Counted from the stretch's first letter, positions 26,486 to 35,714 are shown. The stretch: DNA of 64,000 bases from Streptantibioticus silvisoli (GCF_027947535.2 NZ_JAAGKO020000016.1:1-64000); one strand, 5' to 3'. The notes: generated from the letters alone by a model not told the origin. Program-made: numbers and translations.

Positions 26486-27454
26486 ATGACGAAGAGTCCC
26501 CTGCTCTCGCTGCCCGGCGCGGTGGCCGCCGAAGCCCCCGACGAGGGCGTCGCCGCCCACTACGGTGACCTGTTCCGCGAGCAACGTGCCCTGGCGGCCG
26601 GCGACGGGGTGGTCGACCTGTCGCACCGCGGCGTCATCACCGTCACCGGCTCCGACCGGCTCAGCTGGCTGCACCTGCTGCTCACCCAGCACGTCAGCGA
26701 CCTGCCGCCCGGCCGGGCCACCGAGGCGCTCGTGCTGTCGGCCCACGGTCACATCGAGCACGCCCTCTACCTGGTCGACGACGGCACCACCACCTGGATC
26801 CACGTCGAGCCGGGCACCCAGGGCGGGCTGCTGGCCTACCTGGAGAGCATGAAGTTCTACTACCGGGTCGAGGTCGCCGACGCCACCGGCACGCACGCCG
26901 TCGTCCACCTGCCGGCCGGTTCGATCGCCGAGGTGCCGGCCGGCTCCACGGTGCGCGAGACCGCGGCCGGCCGGGACGTCTTCCTGCCCCGGGAACGGCT
27001 GGCGGACGTCTTCGCCGCCGCGGGCCGGCCGATCGGCGTGCTGGCGCTGGAGGCGCTGCGGATCGAGGCGCACCGGCCCCGGTTCGGCCTGGAGACCGAC
27101 CACCGCACCATTCCGCACGAACTGGGCTGGCTGGAGTCGGCCGTCCACCTGGACAAGGGCTGCTACCGCGGCCAGGAGACCGTCGCCCGGGTGCGCAACC
27201 TGGGCCGGCCGCCGCGCCGCCTGGTCTTCCTGCACCTCGACGGCTCCGACGTCTCGCTGCCCGGCCACGGCACCCCGGTCCGGCTCGCCGGCGACGGCCC
27301 GGACAGCCGCCCGGCCGGCACCGTGACCTCCTCCGCCCGGCACTTCGAGCTGGGCCCGATCGCGCTGGCCGTCATCAAGCGCAACACCCCCTCCGACGCC
27401 CTCCTGCTGGCCGGCACGGTCCCGGCCAACCAGGAGGTCGTCGTCGAGGCGTGA
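26486..27454 (+). CDS. ygfZ: YgfZ/GcvT-fold folate-binding protein
   Basis: 322-residue GcvT-like protein that supports repair or assembly of Fe-S enzymes, with tetrahydrofolate. The hallmark K-GCYxGQE is intact as LDKGCYRGQETVARVRNLG near residue 225. TAGGCT just before the ATG suggests its own promoter and a near-leaderless mRNA besides read-through from nur. Confidence 0.9.
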   Translation: MTKSPLLSLPGAVAAEAPDEGVAAHYGDLFREQRALAAGDGVVDLSHRGVITVTGSDRLSWLHLLLTQHVSDLPPGRATEALVLSAHGHIEHALYLVDDGTTTWIHVEPGTQGGLLAYLESMKFYYRVEVADATGTHAVVHLPAGSIAEVPAGSTVRETAAGRDVFLPRERLADVFAAAGRPIGVLALEALRIEAHRPRFGLETDHRTIPHELGWLESAVHLDKGCYRGQETVARVRNLGRPPRRLVFLHLDGSDVSLPGHGTPVRLAGDGPDSRPAGTVTSSARHFELGPIALAVIKRNTPSDALLLAGTVPANQEVVVEA

Positions 27455-27632
27455 GGGGGTGGCCTGCGGTGCGGCGTGGGGCTTACGGGGTGGGGTGAGG
27501 CGTCGGCGTGCGGCGTGCGGGGTGGCGTCAGGCGTGCGGCGTCGCCACGCGGGCGGCGTGAGGCGTGCGGCGTTGACGTGAAGCGTCGGCGTGAGGCGTG
27601 CGGCGAGGCGTGCGGGGCCGGCGTGCGCGGGG
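27455..27632. repeat. Degenerate GCGTGCGGCGT repeats
   Basis: The gap between the convergent ygfZ and dtd genes is made of variants of GGCGTGCGGCGTGAGGCGT repeated about ten times with irregular spacing. No terminator is obvious within it. Confidence 0.6.
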
Positions 27633-28058
27633 TCAGACCTCCACGATGACGGTGAACGGACCGTCGTTGACCAGCGAGACCTTCATGTCGGCGCCGAACC
27701 GGCCGGTCTCCACGTGTGCGCCGAGGTCCCGCAGCCGGGCGACCACCTCGTCGACCAGCGGTTCGGCGACGTCGCCCGGCGCCGCCGCGTTCCAGGTGGG
27801 ACGGCGGCCCTTGCGCGGGTCGCCGTACAGCGTGAACTGGCTGATGACCAGCAGGGGCGCGTCGATGTCGGAGCAGGACCGCTCGTCCGGCAGGATGCGC
27901 AGCGACCACAGTTTCCGTGCCAGCAGCCCGGCCTTGGCGGAGGTGTCGTCGTGGGTGACGCCGACCAGGACGCACAGTCCCGGTCCGGTGATCCTGCCGA
28001 CGGTCTCGCCGCCGACGGTCACGGCTGCTTCGGTCACCCGCTGGGCTACGGCTCGCAT
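27633..28058 (-). CDS. dtd: D-aminoacyl-tRNA deacylase
   Basis: 141-residue DTD that removes D-amino acids and glycine from mischarged tRNA. Starts [18 protein letters not shown]; the conserved SQFTLYGD and the C-terminal [10 protein letters not shown], including the Gly-Pro that excludes L-aminoacyl substrates, are present. Length normal. Confidence 0.95.
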   Translation of the reverse strand: MRAVAQRVTEAAVTVGGETVGRITGPGLCVLVGVTHDDTSAKAGLLARKLWSLRILPDERSCSDIDAPLLVISQFTLYGDPRKGRRPTWNAAAPGDVAEPLVDEVVARLRDLGAHVETGRFGADMKVSLVNDGPFTVIVEV

Positions 28059-28374
28059 GGCCACCATTGTGCCCGGTGCGCCATGCCCGCCCGGCCCGCG
28101 GCGGACACCACCCGCAGGGGTGAATCCGGCCGCCGCGCGCCCCCGCGCGTGCGCCCGGTAGGGGAAGCCGAACTCAAGAGAGCCGGGGCCGTTCGGGTGC
28201 AGAGTCGCTGCGCGGTGTCCCCGGGCAGTGGCACGATCTGTTGCGAGGAAGTCGCCCGGTGCCGCCGCATCCGCCCGGCCCCGCCCCCGCCCACGGCCCG
28301 CCCCGGGCCCCGACCCGCCGAACCGCAAGCCGGCGACCGTAGCGGCTGACCCAGCCCGGACCGAGGAAGGCCCC

Positions 28375-28935
28375 ATGTTGCAGGCCGACGCAGTCAATCC
28401 CCGCACGCCGCGGCCGCGCGCCCCGCACGCGGCCGCCCTCGACGGTGCCCCGGACGAGACCCTGGCCGCCGCCGCCCTGCCCGACCTGCGGGTCTGGCGC
28501 CGCGAGGCCCAGCAGGAGGAGGCCGAACTGTCCTACCTGCGGCGGTTGCTCCAGGGCCGGATCGACATCCTGCGCGCCGAACTCGCCACCCGCAGCGCCC
28601 CGGAGAGCCCGGTGCTCGACCGGCTGCCGGAGATCCTCACCGACGGCCCGCCGCAGTTCCGCTCCTCCGCCCGGCATGTGACGTTGGGCACTCCGACCAG
28701 CGAGAAGTACCGAGAACTGGCCGACGAGATGCTCGGCGACGTCGAACTGTCCGACCTCGGAGCCCGTACCGACGGCGAACTGCGGTCCGCCATGGCCCTG
28801 TTGGTCCGCCACGAGCAGGAGGTCTCGCGGCGCAGGCGGGCGCTCCAGGCCACGGTGGACGGGTGCAGCGGCGAGATCACCCGCAGGTACCGTGAGGGTG
28901 AAGCGCACATCGACGACCTGCTGTCCGGCGGCTGA
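28375..28935 (+). CDS. rsiG: RsiG, c-di-GMP-dependent anti-sigma-WhiG factor
   Basis: 186-residue helical protein. It carries two copies of the E-x3-S-x2-R-x3-Q-x3-D motif that binds c-di-GMP in Rsi[17 protein letters not shown] in the first half and [16 protein letters not shown] in the second. With c-di-GMP bound, RsiG holds sigma-WhiG and delays sporulation; low c-di-GMP releases it. The ATG at 28375 has GAGGAAG upstream and is preferred over a longer Pro/Arg-rich reading frame. WhiG is not in the window. Confidence 0.93.
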   Translation: MLQADAVNPRTPRPRAPHAAALDGAPDETLAAAALPDLRVWRREAQQEEAELSYLRRLLQGRIDILRAELATRSAPESPVLDRLPEILTDGPPQFRSSARHVTLGTPTSEKYRELADEMLGDVELSDLGARTDGELRSAMALLVRHEQEVSRRRRALQATVDGCSGEITRRYREGEAHIDDLLSGG

Positions 28936-29066
28936 CCGGGCGCGGCGCCCGGGAACCCGGGCCGCCGGCCGCCCGGCGGGGCCGGCGGCGGCACCGCTTC
29001 AGCGACCCGGCGACCGCGGGGGCCCGTCGCGCCACCCCCGGCGCACCACCCGACCCCGGAAGGCCG

Positions 29067-30053
29067 ATGATGACCTCCACCGCCGCGCCCATACCCGCCG
29101 CCGACCCCGCCACCGCGCCGCCGGTGCTCGCCGAGGTCGTCAGGTCCGGCTTCACCGAGGGACGGCATCGCGGCGCGCTGGTCATCCTCGGCGCGGACGG
29201 CACCGTGGAGTTCTCGCTCGGCGACGTGACCTCCCAGCTCTTCCCGCGCTCCAGCAACAAGCCGATGCAGGCCGACGCCATGCTGCGGGCCGGCCTCGCC
29301 CTGGAGGGCCCGCTGCTCGCGCTGGCCGCGGCCAGCCACTCCGGCGAAACGTTCCACCTGGCCGGCGTCCGGCAGATCCTCGCCGACTCCGGCGTTCCGG
29401 AGTCCGCGCTGCGCACCCCGCCCGACCTGCCGCTGGACCGCGAGGCGGCCGACGCCTGGCTGCGGGCCGGCGGCGGTCCGCAGCCGGTGCTGATGAACTG
29501 CTCCGGCAAGCACGCCGCGATGCTCGCCGTCTGCACCGCCAACGGCTGGCCGCTGGACAGCTACCTCGACCCCGGCCACCCGCTCCAGCGGCTCGTGCTG
29601 GACGTCGTCACCGAGATGGGCGGCGAGCCGGTCGCCCACCTCGGCACCGACGGCTGCGGCGCGCCGCTGATGTCGCTGAGCCTGACCGCGCTGGCCGGCG
29701 CCTTCCGCTCCTACGTGCTGGCGCCGCAGGGCAGCACCGCCCGCAAGGTCGCCGACGCGATGCGCGCCCACCCCGAGTACGTGGCCGGCACCCGCCGCCA
29801 CGACACCTGGCTCATGCGGGAGCTGCCCGGCGTGCTGTCCAAGGTCGGCGCGGAGGCCGTGCAGGCGGTCGCGCTGCCGGACGGGCGGGCGCTGGCGTTC
29901 AAGATCGAGGACGGCGCCACCCGCGCGGTCGGCCCGGTACTGGCCCGCGCCCTGGAACGCCTCGGCCTCGACGACCGCGTCCTGCGGAAGATCGGCGACT
30001 CCCCGCTGCTCGGCGCCGGCGTGAAGGTCGGCGAGGTCCGCGCGGCGTTCTGA
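29067..30053 (+). CDS. L-asparaginase, Rhizobium etli type
   Basis: 328-residue enzyme hydrolysing asparagine to aspartate and ammonia. It belongs to the serine-type asparaginase family unrelated to the E. coli enzymes: PRSSNKPMQA (Ser-x-x-Lys pair), NCSGKHAAMLAVC and TDGCGAPLMSLSL are the family motifs, and Cys/Lys ligands for zinc fall within the latter two. Two successive ATG codons at 29067/29070 follow GGAAGG. A nitrogen role would suit GlnR control, but no site was checked. Confidence 0.88.
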   Translation: MMTSTAAPIPAADPATAPPVLAEVVRSGFTEGRHRGALVILGADGTVEFSLGDVTSQLFPRSSNKPMQADAMLRAGLALEGPLLALAAASHSGETFHLAGVRQILADSGVPESALRTPPDLPLDREAADAWLRAGGGPQPVLMNCSGKHAAMLAVCTANGWPLDSYLDPGHPLQRLVLDVVTEMGGEPVAHLGTDGCGAPLMSLSLTALAGAFRSYVLAPQGSTARKVADAMRAHPEYVAGTRRHDTWLMRELPGVLSKVGAEAVQAVALPDGRALAFKIEDGATRAVGPVLARALERLGLDDRVLRKIGDSPLLGAGVKVGEVRAAF

Positions 30054-30068
30054 CACGCGGTTCTCGCG

Positions 30069-30275
30069 TTCGGCGGAGGGGGTCTTCGGCGGAGGGGGCC
30101 TTCGGCGGTGAGGGCGTTCGGCGGTGAGGGTCTTCGGCGGTGAGGGCCTTCGGCGTTCGGCGGTGAGGGTCTTCGGCGGTGGGCGGAGGGGGCCTTCGGC
30201 GGTGAGGTCTTCAGTGGCTGGCGGGAGCCTTCAGTGGCTGGCCGGAGCCTTCGGCGGTGGGTCGGAGGCTTCACC
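30069..30275. repeat. 16-bp tandem array changing to 20-bp units
   Basis: TTCGGCGG starts at 30069, 30085, 30101, 30117, 30133 and 30149, exactly 16 bp apart (unit TTCGGCGGTGAGGGYC), then at 30156, 30172 and 30195. After that the word becomes TTCAGTGG/TTCGGCGG at 30210, 30230, 30250 with a 20-bp period (TTCAGTGGCTGGCGGGAGCC). It lies between the asparaginase and Eis-like genes, both on the plus strand. Confidence 0.9.
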
Positions 30276-30391
30276 CCCGGAGCGTGGTCGGCGGGGCCGT
30301 GGCGGAACCGTGGTGGGGCCGGCCGGTTCGGACGTGGCCGGGGCGGGGAAAATGTGGTGCCCGGGGGCGCCCGGGCGCCTAGCCTGCCGCC

Positions 30392-31654
30392 ATGCCGATG
30401 AGTTCCGAAGCCGAGATCCGTTACATCACCGCTGCCGAGGCCCCCGAGTTCGTCGCGGGAGTGAACCGCGGCTTCCTCCGCTCGGGCCCGTACACCGACG
30501 AGCAGGCGCTCGACGCGGCACGGAACATGCTGATCGAACCGGAACGCACTCTCGCCGCCTTCGACGGCCGCCGGATCGTCGGCACGTTCCGCTCGATCCC
30601 GCGCGAGATGACCGTGCCGGGCGGCGCCACGCTGCCCGCCAGCGGGGTGACGGGGGTGACCGTCACCGCGACGCACCGGCGGCGCGGCCTGCTCACCCGG
30701 ATGATGGACATCGAACTCGCCGCCGCCGTCGGCCGCGGCGAGCCGGTCGCCATCCTGATCGCCGCCGAATACCGGATCTACGGGCGCTACGGCTTCGGCC
30801 CGGCCGCCGGCACCACCCAGTGGTCGGTGGACATCGCCCGCGCCAGGACGCCGGCTCCGCGGCCGGCCGACGGCAGCCGGATCGACCTGGTCACCCCGGC
30901 GGAGGTCCGCGCGGTCGGACCGGAGCTGTTCGACCGCGTGCGGCGCGCGACCCCCGGTGCCAACGCCCGTACCGAGACCTGGTGGCGCTCGTTCACCGGC
31001 GACCTGCCCGACCCGGGCGGGACCTGGCGCGAGCCGTTCTTCGCCGTCTACCGCGACGCCTCCGGCCGGGTCGACGGGCTGCTGACCTACACGGTCGACG
31101 ACAGCGCGTGGGCGGGCAAGATGCCCGACAACACCCTCACCGTCGACCGGGGCGACTTCGCCACCCCGCAGGCCGAGACCGCGCTGTGGCGGTACGCGCT
31201 GTCCATGGACTGGCTGTGGCGGCTGCGGACCGGGCTGCGCGCCTGCGACGACGTGCTGCCGCTGCTGCTCGGCGACCCGCGCGCCGCCACCGTCGACTCC
31301 CAGACCGACTACATGTGGCTGCGCGTGCTCGACGTGCCCACCACGCTGGCGGCCCGCACCTACAACACGACCGGCTCGCTGGTGCTGCGGCTGCGCGACC
31401 CCGCCGGGTACGCGGACGGCACGTTCCGGCTCGACGCCTCACCGGAACCCGGCGGCAGCACGGCCACCGCCACCACCGAGGACGCCGATCTGGCCATGGA
31501 CATCGCCGAGTTGGGCACCCTCTACCTCGGAGACGAGTCGGCGGTGCGGCTGGCCGCCCTGGGCAGGGTGACCGAACTGCGCCCCGGCGCCGCCGCCCGC
31601 GCCGACCTCCTGCTGCGTACCTCGCGCCGGCCCTGGTGCCCGGACACGTTCTGA
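30392..31654 (+). CDS. Eis-family GNAT N-acetyltransferase
   Basis: 420-residue Eis-like protein: an N-terminal GNAT domain with VTGVTVTATHRRRGLLTRMM (acetyl-CoA loop, about residues 85-105), a second GNAT-like domain and a C-terminal SCP2-like domain, the usual three-part layout. Mycobacterial Eis acetylates aminoglycosides and other amines; the substrate here is unknown. A TAGCCT -10 lies just before the ATG, suggesting a short leader. Confidence 0.88.
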   Translation: MPMSSEAEIRYITAAEAPEFVAGVNRGFLRSGPYTDEQALDAARNMLIEPERTLAAFDGRRIVGTFRSIPREMTVPGGATLPASGVTGVTVTATHRRRGLLTRMMDIELAAAVGRGEPVAILIAAEYRIYGRYGFGPAAGTTQWSVDIARARTPAPRPADGSRIDLVTPAEVRAVGPELFDRVRRATPGANARTETWWRSFTGDLPDPGGTWREPFFAVYRDASGRVDGLLTYTVDDSAWAGKMPDNTLTVDRGDFATPQAETALWRYALSMDWLWRLRTGLRACDDVLPLLLGDPRAATVDSQTDYMWLRVLDVPTTLAARTYNTTGSLVLRLRDPAGYADGTFRLDASPEPGGSTATATTEDADLAMDIAELGTLYLGDESAVRLAALGRVTELRPGAAARADLLLRTSRRPWCPDTF

Positions 31655-31707
31655 CCCGTGGCGGGGGTGGGCGCGTCATCTGACGCACCGTGAGAAAGGC
31701 ATCGCCC

Positions 31708-32562
31708 GTGATCGTCGTCACCGGAGCCAGCGGACATGTGGGCCGCGCACTCGTCGACCAGCTCCTCGCCCAGGGCGCACCGGTACGGGCCGTGACCCGC
31801 GATCCGGACAAGGCCGGGCTGCCGGCCGCCGCCGGCACCTACCGCGCCGACCTGGCCGCCGACGACCCCGGGCCGCTGTTCGACGGCGCCGACGCCCTCT
31901 TCGTCAACCTGGCGGCCGGCGGCGCCCCGACCTGCGTCCGGCTGGTCGAGGCCGCCGCGGCGGCCGGCGTCCCGCGCGCGGTGCTGCTGTCGTCGGCCGG
32001 CGTCACCGGCACCGCCGAGGACGCGGACAACGCCATCGCCCACATGCACTCCGTCGTCGAGCAGGCCGTCGTCGCCTCCGGGATGCGGTGGACCTTCGTG
32101 CGCGGCGGGATGTTCGCCACCAACACCCTCGACTGGGCCGGGCAGATCCACGCCTCAGGAGCGGTCCGCGGCCCCAACGCCACCTCCGTGTCGGCCCCCG
32201 TGCACCAGGACGACCTCGCCGCGGTCGCCGCCGCAGCCCTGCTCGACGACACCGGCACGCACGACGGCGCCGTCCACCACGTCACCGGCCCCGAGGCGCT
32301 GACACCGCCGCAGATGCTCGACATCATCGGCCACGCCATCGGCCGCCACCTGCGGTACGTCGAACTCACCCGCCCCGAGGCACTGGCCGCCATGACCGCC
32401 AACGGCGTCCCGGAACCCGTCGCCGACGCGATCCTCGACTGGTCCAACGCCGACCCCGCCCGCACCGGAGTGGTCTCCGACGCCGTCAAGAACGTCACCG
32501 GCCGCCCCGCCCGCACCTTCGAACGCTGGGTGACGGACAACGTCGAGGCGTTCCGCCGGTAG
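31708..32562 (+). CDS. NAD(P)-binding NmrA-like reductase
   Basis: 284 residues, a Rossmann-fold SDR-type protein starting VIVVTGASGHVGRALVDQLL (nucleotide-binding GxxGxxG at the very N-terminus), of the NmrA/quinone-oxidoreductase-2 type. No Tyr-x3-Lys catalytic pair is obvious, as in NmrA-like proteins. The GTG at 31708 is preferred to one at 31690 because AGAAAGG precedes it properly. Substrate unknown. Confidence 0.82.
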   Translation: MIVVTGASGHVGRALVDQLLAQGAPVRAVTRDPDKAGLPAAAGTYRADLAADDPGPLFDGADALFVNLAAGGAPTCVRLVEAAAAAGVPRAVLLSSAGVTGTAEDADNAIAHMHSVVEQAVVASGMRWTFVRGGMFATNTLDWAGQIHASGAVRGPNATSVSAPVHQDDLAAVAAAALLDDTGTHDGAVHHVTGPEALTPPQMLDIIGHAIGRHLRYVELTRPEALAAMTANGVPEPVADAILDWSNADPARTGVVSDAVKNVTGRPARTFERWVTDNVEAFRR

Positions 32563-32595
32563 TCGGTAGTCGGTAGCCGGTAGGGGAGTCGCGGG

Positions 32596-32955
32596 GGCAA
32601 CGTTTCTTTGACGGAGGGCTGTTGGGGCCGGCGCGGTCAACGGGTCTCGGGCGGACGGCGGTTGAGGCGGAGGGAGTCAACGGGCTTCGGGCGGAGACGG
32701 GTTGGGATGGGCGTGGTCAACGGGCTTCAGGTGAACACGGGTTGGAACGGGCGCGGTCAACGGGCTCTGGGCGAAGGCTGGTTGAGACGACCGTGGGCAA
32801 CGGCGCAAGCCTGCAAGCCGGTTGGGGCTGACGCATTCAACGGCATTGTGGCCAGCGCCGGTTGAGGTGACCGGAGTCATCGGACGTGCCATCGGGGCAA
32901 GTTGGAGCGATGGGCCGCAACGGGCTGCATACGGTACCGAGTTGACGTCGCCCGA
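32596..32955. repeat. Nine-unit 40-bp array between convergent genes
   Basis: Units start at 32596, 32636, 32676, 32716, 32756, 32796, 32836, 32876 and 32916, exactly 40 bp apart. Each opens with (G/T)TCAACGGG or a close variant and has GTTGA or GTTGG at unit position 26 (32621, 32661, 32701, 32741, 32781, 32821, 32861, 32901, 32941), while the bases between have drifted widely. TCAAC and GTTGA are complementary, so half-sites alternate in orientation at 16 and 19 bp gaps. The array fills the gap between the convergent reductase and hydrolase genes. Confidence 0.93.
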
Positions 32956-32974
32956 CGACCGCGCGGTCCGAACG

Positions 32975-33691
32975 TCAGACGCCGTGGCCGCCCGTTGCCG
33001 GGCCCGGCGCGCCGCCGGGCAGGAACCCGTCGAGCGTGGCCGCGAACTCCATCGGTCTGGCGGCGTGTATCTCATGACCGCAGGGGATCGTCACCAGGCA
33101 CCCGCGACTGAGCCGGCGCGCCATCGCGGCTATCTGGTCCTGCGGAACGTGGCTGCGCAGACCGCCGCCCAGCAGCAACGCCGGTGCGGTGATCGCGTCC
33201 AGCCCCGCCTGCCAGTCCTCCGCCGGGTCGGCCAGTTGCGCGTGCAGCGGCGCCACCACGTCCCAGTCGAAGCCCGGCACCCCGTCCGGCCGCTCCGGCA
33301 CCGCCCGCTCCCGGGCCACCGGCGGCGGAACGTCCTCCAGCACCAGCCGCTCCACCCGTTCGGGATGCTCGGACGCGTACAGGTACGCCACCACCCCGCC
33401 CATCGAGTGCCCGACCAGCGAGACCCGTTCCAGCTCCAGCGCCTTCAGCATCGCGCCGAGATCGTCGCGCATCAGCTCGAACGAGTACCTCCCCGGCCGG
33501 TCGCTGTCGCCATGACCCCGCAGGTCGGGCGCGTACACCCGGCGATGGCGGCCGAGCTCGCCGGCCACCGCGTCCCAGTCGGCTCCGCTCTTGCCGAGCC
33601 CGTGCAGCAGCACCACCGCGGCCCCGTCGGGGTTCCCCGACACCCGGCAGGCCAACCGGACTTCACCGGCGTCGACCATCCGCACGTCCAT
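32975..33691 (-). CDS. Alpha/beta hydrolase
   Basis: 238-residue alpha/beta hydrolase: oxyanion-hole LLHGLGKSG, nucleophile elbow VGHSMGG (Ser near residue 93), acid probably in the VP-D stretch after strand 6, and a late His in PCGHEIHAARP. It resembles small esterase/haloalkane-dehalogenase-like members; substrate unknown. Its 3' end abuts the 40-bp array. Confidence 0.85.
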   Translation of the reverse strand: MDVRMVDAGEVRLACRVSGNPDGAAVVLLHGLGKSGADWDAVAGELGRHRRVYAPDLRGHGDSDRPGRYSFELMRDDLGAMLKALELERVSLVGHSMGGVVAYLYASEHPERVERLVLEDVPPPVARERAVPERPDGVPGFDWDVVAPLHAQLADPAEDWQAGLDAITAPALLLGGGLRSHVPQDQIAAMARRLSRGCLVTIPCGHEIHAARPMEFAATLDGFLPGGAPGPATGGHGV

Positions 33692-34433
33692 GCGGGCGAA
33701 GCTACCAACGCGACCGGGCCCCTGCCACAGCCCGATTCACCGTCCCAAGCCGATATCCGCAGGTCGGACTGGGCCTTCCCGGTCCACCCCATCCGGAATT
33801 GGGCAAGATTTTGGTGCACACGGACACGATCCAGACCCACACCGGACCAACCCCACCCGCCCTTTTCCCCTCCGGGGCCCGCCGGCCCCTCTCCCTCCGG
33901 GAGACGCCAGCGCTTTTCGCTCCGGGGGGATGCCGACGTTTTTCGCACCGGGGGATGCCGACCGTCCGGGAGGTTGCGGGCGGTGCGGTGTGTCGGGGGT
34001 GCGGGGAGGAGGCAGGCAAGGGCGGGGCAGGGGCAAGAGGTGGGGTGGTGGTTGGCGGTGCGGTGACTTGGGCGGTGCGGTGTCGCGTGCGCACGGTGCG
34101 GTGACTTGAGCGGCGCGGCGGTCGGCGGGGCGATGGGGCTGGGGGGCTGAGGGGCTCGGACGGTGGGGGCGGTGGAACGCGGCGCGGTTGGGCGCGGCGC
34201 CGGCGCGGTCGGGTGTGGTGTGGTGCGCTGGCGGTGTGGTGCTTTGGGGCGCGGTGGTTTGCGGGCAGGGCGGTGCCTTGCCTCGGGCGCCGGGGCGTGA
34301 GCGCCCGTGCGGTGCTTCGGTCAGCGCGGTGGCTGGCGCCTACCACCGCGCAGACGTCGAGCCTTCGCACCGGTGCCCAGGACGTTCCCGTCGCAGGGCA
34401 GCCTTCGCCCCGCGTCCGGGTACGGCCTCGTCC
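33692..34433. other. Gene-poor stretch with degenerate repeats
   Basis: About 740 bp without a supported gene. 33895-33970 holds three roughly 25-26-bp units of CTCCGGGGGGATGCCGACGTTTTTCG type. From about 33970 to 34340 the sequence is GGTGCGGTG-type GT-rich low complexity on the plus strand. It may be decayed DNA; no frame has normal codon use. Confidence 0.5.
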
Positions 34434-35003
34434 TCAGCAGCCGCACCGTCCCCGCCGCGTCGCATCGCATCGCGCCGCGCTAGGCGGCCTTGATGATGCC
34501 CTCCATATGACTCCTCTCCGTAGGTTCCCGACTGCCCGTACCTGACCCGGCCGTTCCCGACCTGCCTTGACTCCGCCCGTTCCCGTTCCCCTTCCCGTCC
34601 CCATCGCCGTCCCCGTTCCCATCCGCGTCCCGGCCTGCCCGGTCCCGCAACCGGCCACCGCAGCACCGGGGCCCGATATGTAATCTCCGGCCGCTACGGC
34701 AGCGCACGCATCCGGTGAGATGCCGGCCGCCAAGCCGTTTCGTGCGCAGCGCCGACAGCGCCGGCAGCTCCTCACCGCCGCCTTACCGATCCTCCGGCGT
34801 CGGCGGCCGACCGCCGTCAGACCCTCTCTCCCCGGCGCCCGCCAAACCGCGCCGCCCAGCACCCCCAACACCCTCAGCGCCCACGGGAAACCCGGGCCCC
34901 TCAGCACTGAGCCCAGCAACGCCGCCAGCCACGCCGTGTAGGGGCGCGGCAGTGGCTCCCGGCCTGCCGCGCCCCCCGTGACCTTCGCCGTGGTGGACGT
35001 CAT
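34434..35003 (-). CDS. Doubtful hypothetical ORF
   Basis: A 189-codon frame. Only the first 60 residues (MTSTTAKVTGGAAGREPLPRPYTAWLAALLGSVLRG...) look protein-like, with a short hydrophobic stretch; the rest is Arg/Gly/Cys-rich and includes a GTGTAMGTGRGTGTG repeat typical of non-coding DNA. A TACGGT box ends about 6 bases before the ATG, so a leaderless mRNA is possible. It could be a short gene that has lost its normal end, or not a gene at all. Confidence 0.22.
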   Translation of the reverse strand: MTSTTAKVTGGAAGREPLPRPYTAWLAALLGSVLRGPGFPWALRVLGVLGGAVWRAPGREGLTAVGRRRRRIGKAAVRSCRRCRRCARNGLAAGISPDACAAVAAGDYISGPGAAVAGCGTGQAGTRMGTGTAMGTGRGTGTGGVKAGRERPGQVRAVGNLRRGVIWRASSRPPSAARCDATRRGRCGC

Positions 35004-35031
35004 AACCGCACCGTAGGTCGGCCCACTGACA

Positions 35032-35697
35032 TCAGTCGGAGACCGGCGTGGGGCCCGCGAAGCCGTCCGGCTCAGGGCGAAGCTCCGGTGGGAATCCGGT
35101 CCACCGCAGGTCAGGGGGCAAATGGGCCATGTCGTTGAAGATCATGACCGAGGCCGGGGTGCCCGGCGCGTACCGGATCACCGTCAACGCGGCGTTGCAG
35201 TGGTTCACCCCGAGCCACCGCCAGTCGGGCGCGTCGAGGGCGGCGCGGACCAGCCAGCCGATGAGGAAGTTGTGGGTGACGAGGAGCTCGTGGCGCGGCT
35301 GATCCCCGTCCACCGGACCGGTGAACCCGCGCAGCGCGGCCCGGGCCAGCGCCGGCCCCCGCTCGCGTTCCTCGGTGGAGGTCAGGCTGACGAAGCGGGT
35401 CAGCGTCTCCACCGAGTCGGCGGGCAGCTCGCCGGGCCGGGGGACGTACGGCACGTAGTCGCCCGCCTCGGCGGACTCGTGGACCGTGCCGGTGAACCGG
35501 TCGCCGAGTGCTCCGATGATCAGTTCCGCGGTTCGGCGGGCCCGGGGGAGCGGTCCGTGGTGGACCGCGGCCAGCGGGACGCCCCGCAGCCGTTCACCCA
35601 GAAGGATCGCCTGGCGCTCGCCGTTCGCGGTCAGCACTCCCGCGCGGGACGCCTCGCCGTGCCGGGTGACGTAGAGGTGCCGGAAGGCCCGGGACAT
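35032..35697 (-). CDS. Histidine phosphatase family protein
   Basis: 221-residue phosphoglycerate-mutase-like phosphatase. Catalytic RHGE at residues 12-15 (phospho-His), an Arg in PRARRTAEL, and the second His in LLVTHNFLIG. Substrate unknown; the length and lack of mutase insert suggest a phosphatase. The ATG at 35697 has GAGGAG just upstream, and a 22-bp repeat array begins 17 bp upstream of the start. Confidence 0.88.
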   Translation of the reverse strand: MSRAFRHLYVTRHGEASRAGVLTANGERQAILLGERLRGVPLAAVHHGPLPRARRTAELIIGALGDRFTGTVHESAEAGDYVPYVPRPGELPADSVETLTRFVSLTSTEERERGPALARAALRGFTGPVDGDQPRHELLVTHNFLIGWLVRAALDAPDWRWLGVNHCNAALTVIRYAPGTPASVMIFNDMAHLPPDLRWTGFPPELRPEPDGFAGPTPVSD

Positions 35698-35714
35698 GCG
35701 CGCTCCTCTTCAGA

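Noticed and set aside
32596-32955. CRISPR array reading of the 40-bp repeats
   Set aside because: The conserved parts are 5-9 bp and not a 25-37-bp identical repeat, there are no unique spacers of fixed length between repeats, and no cas gene is present.
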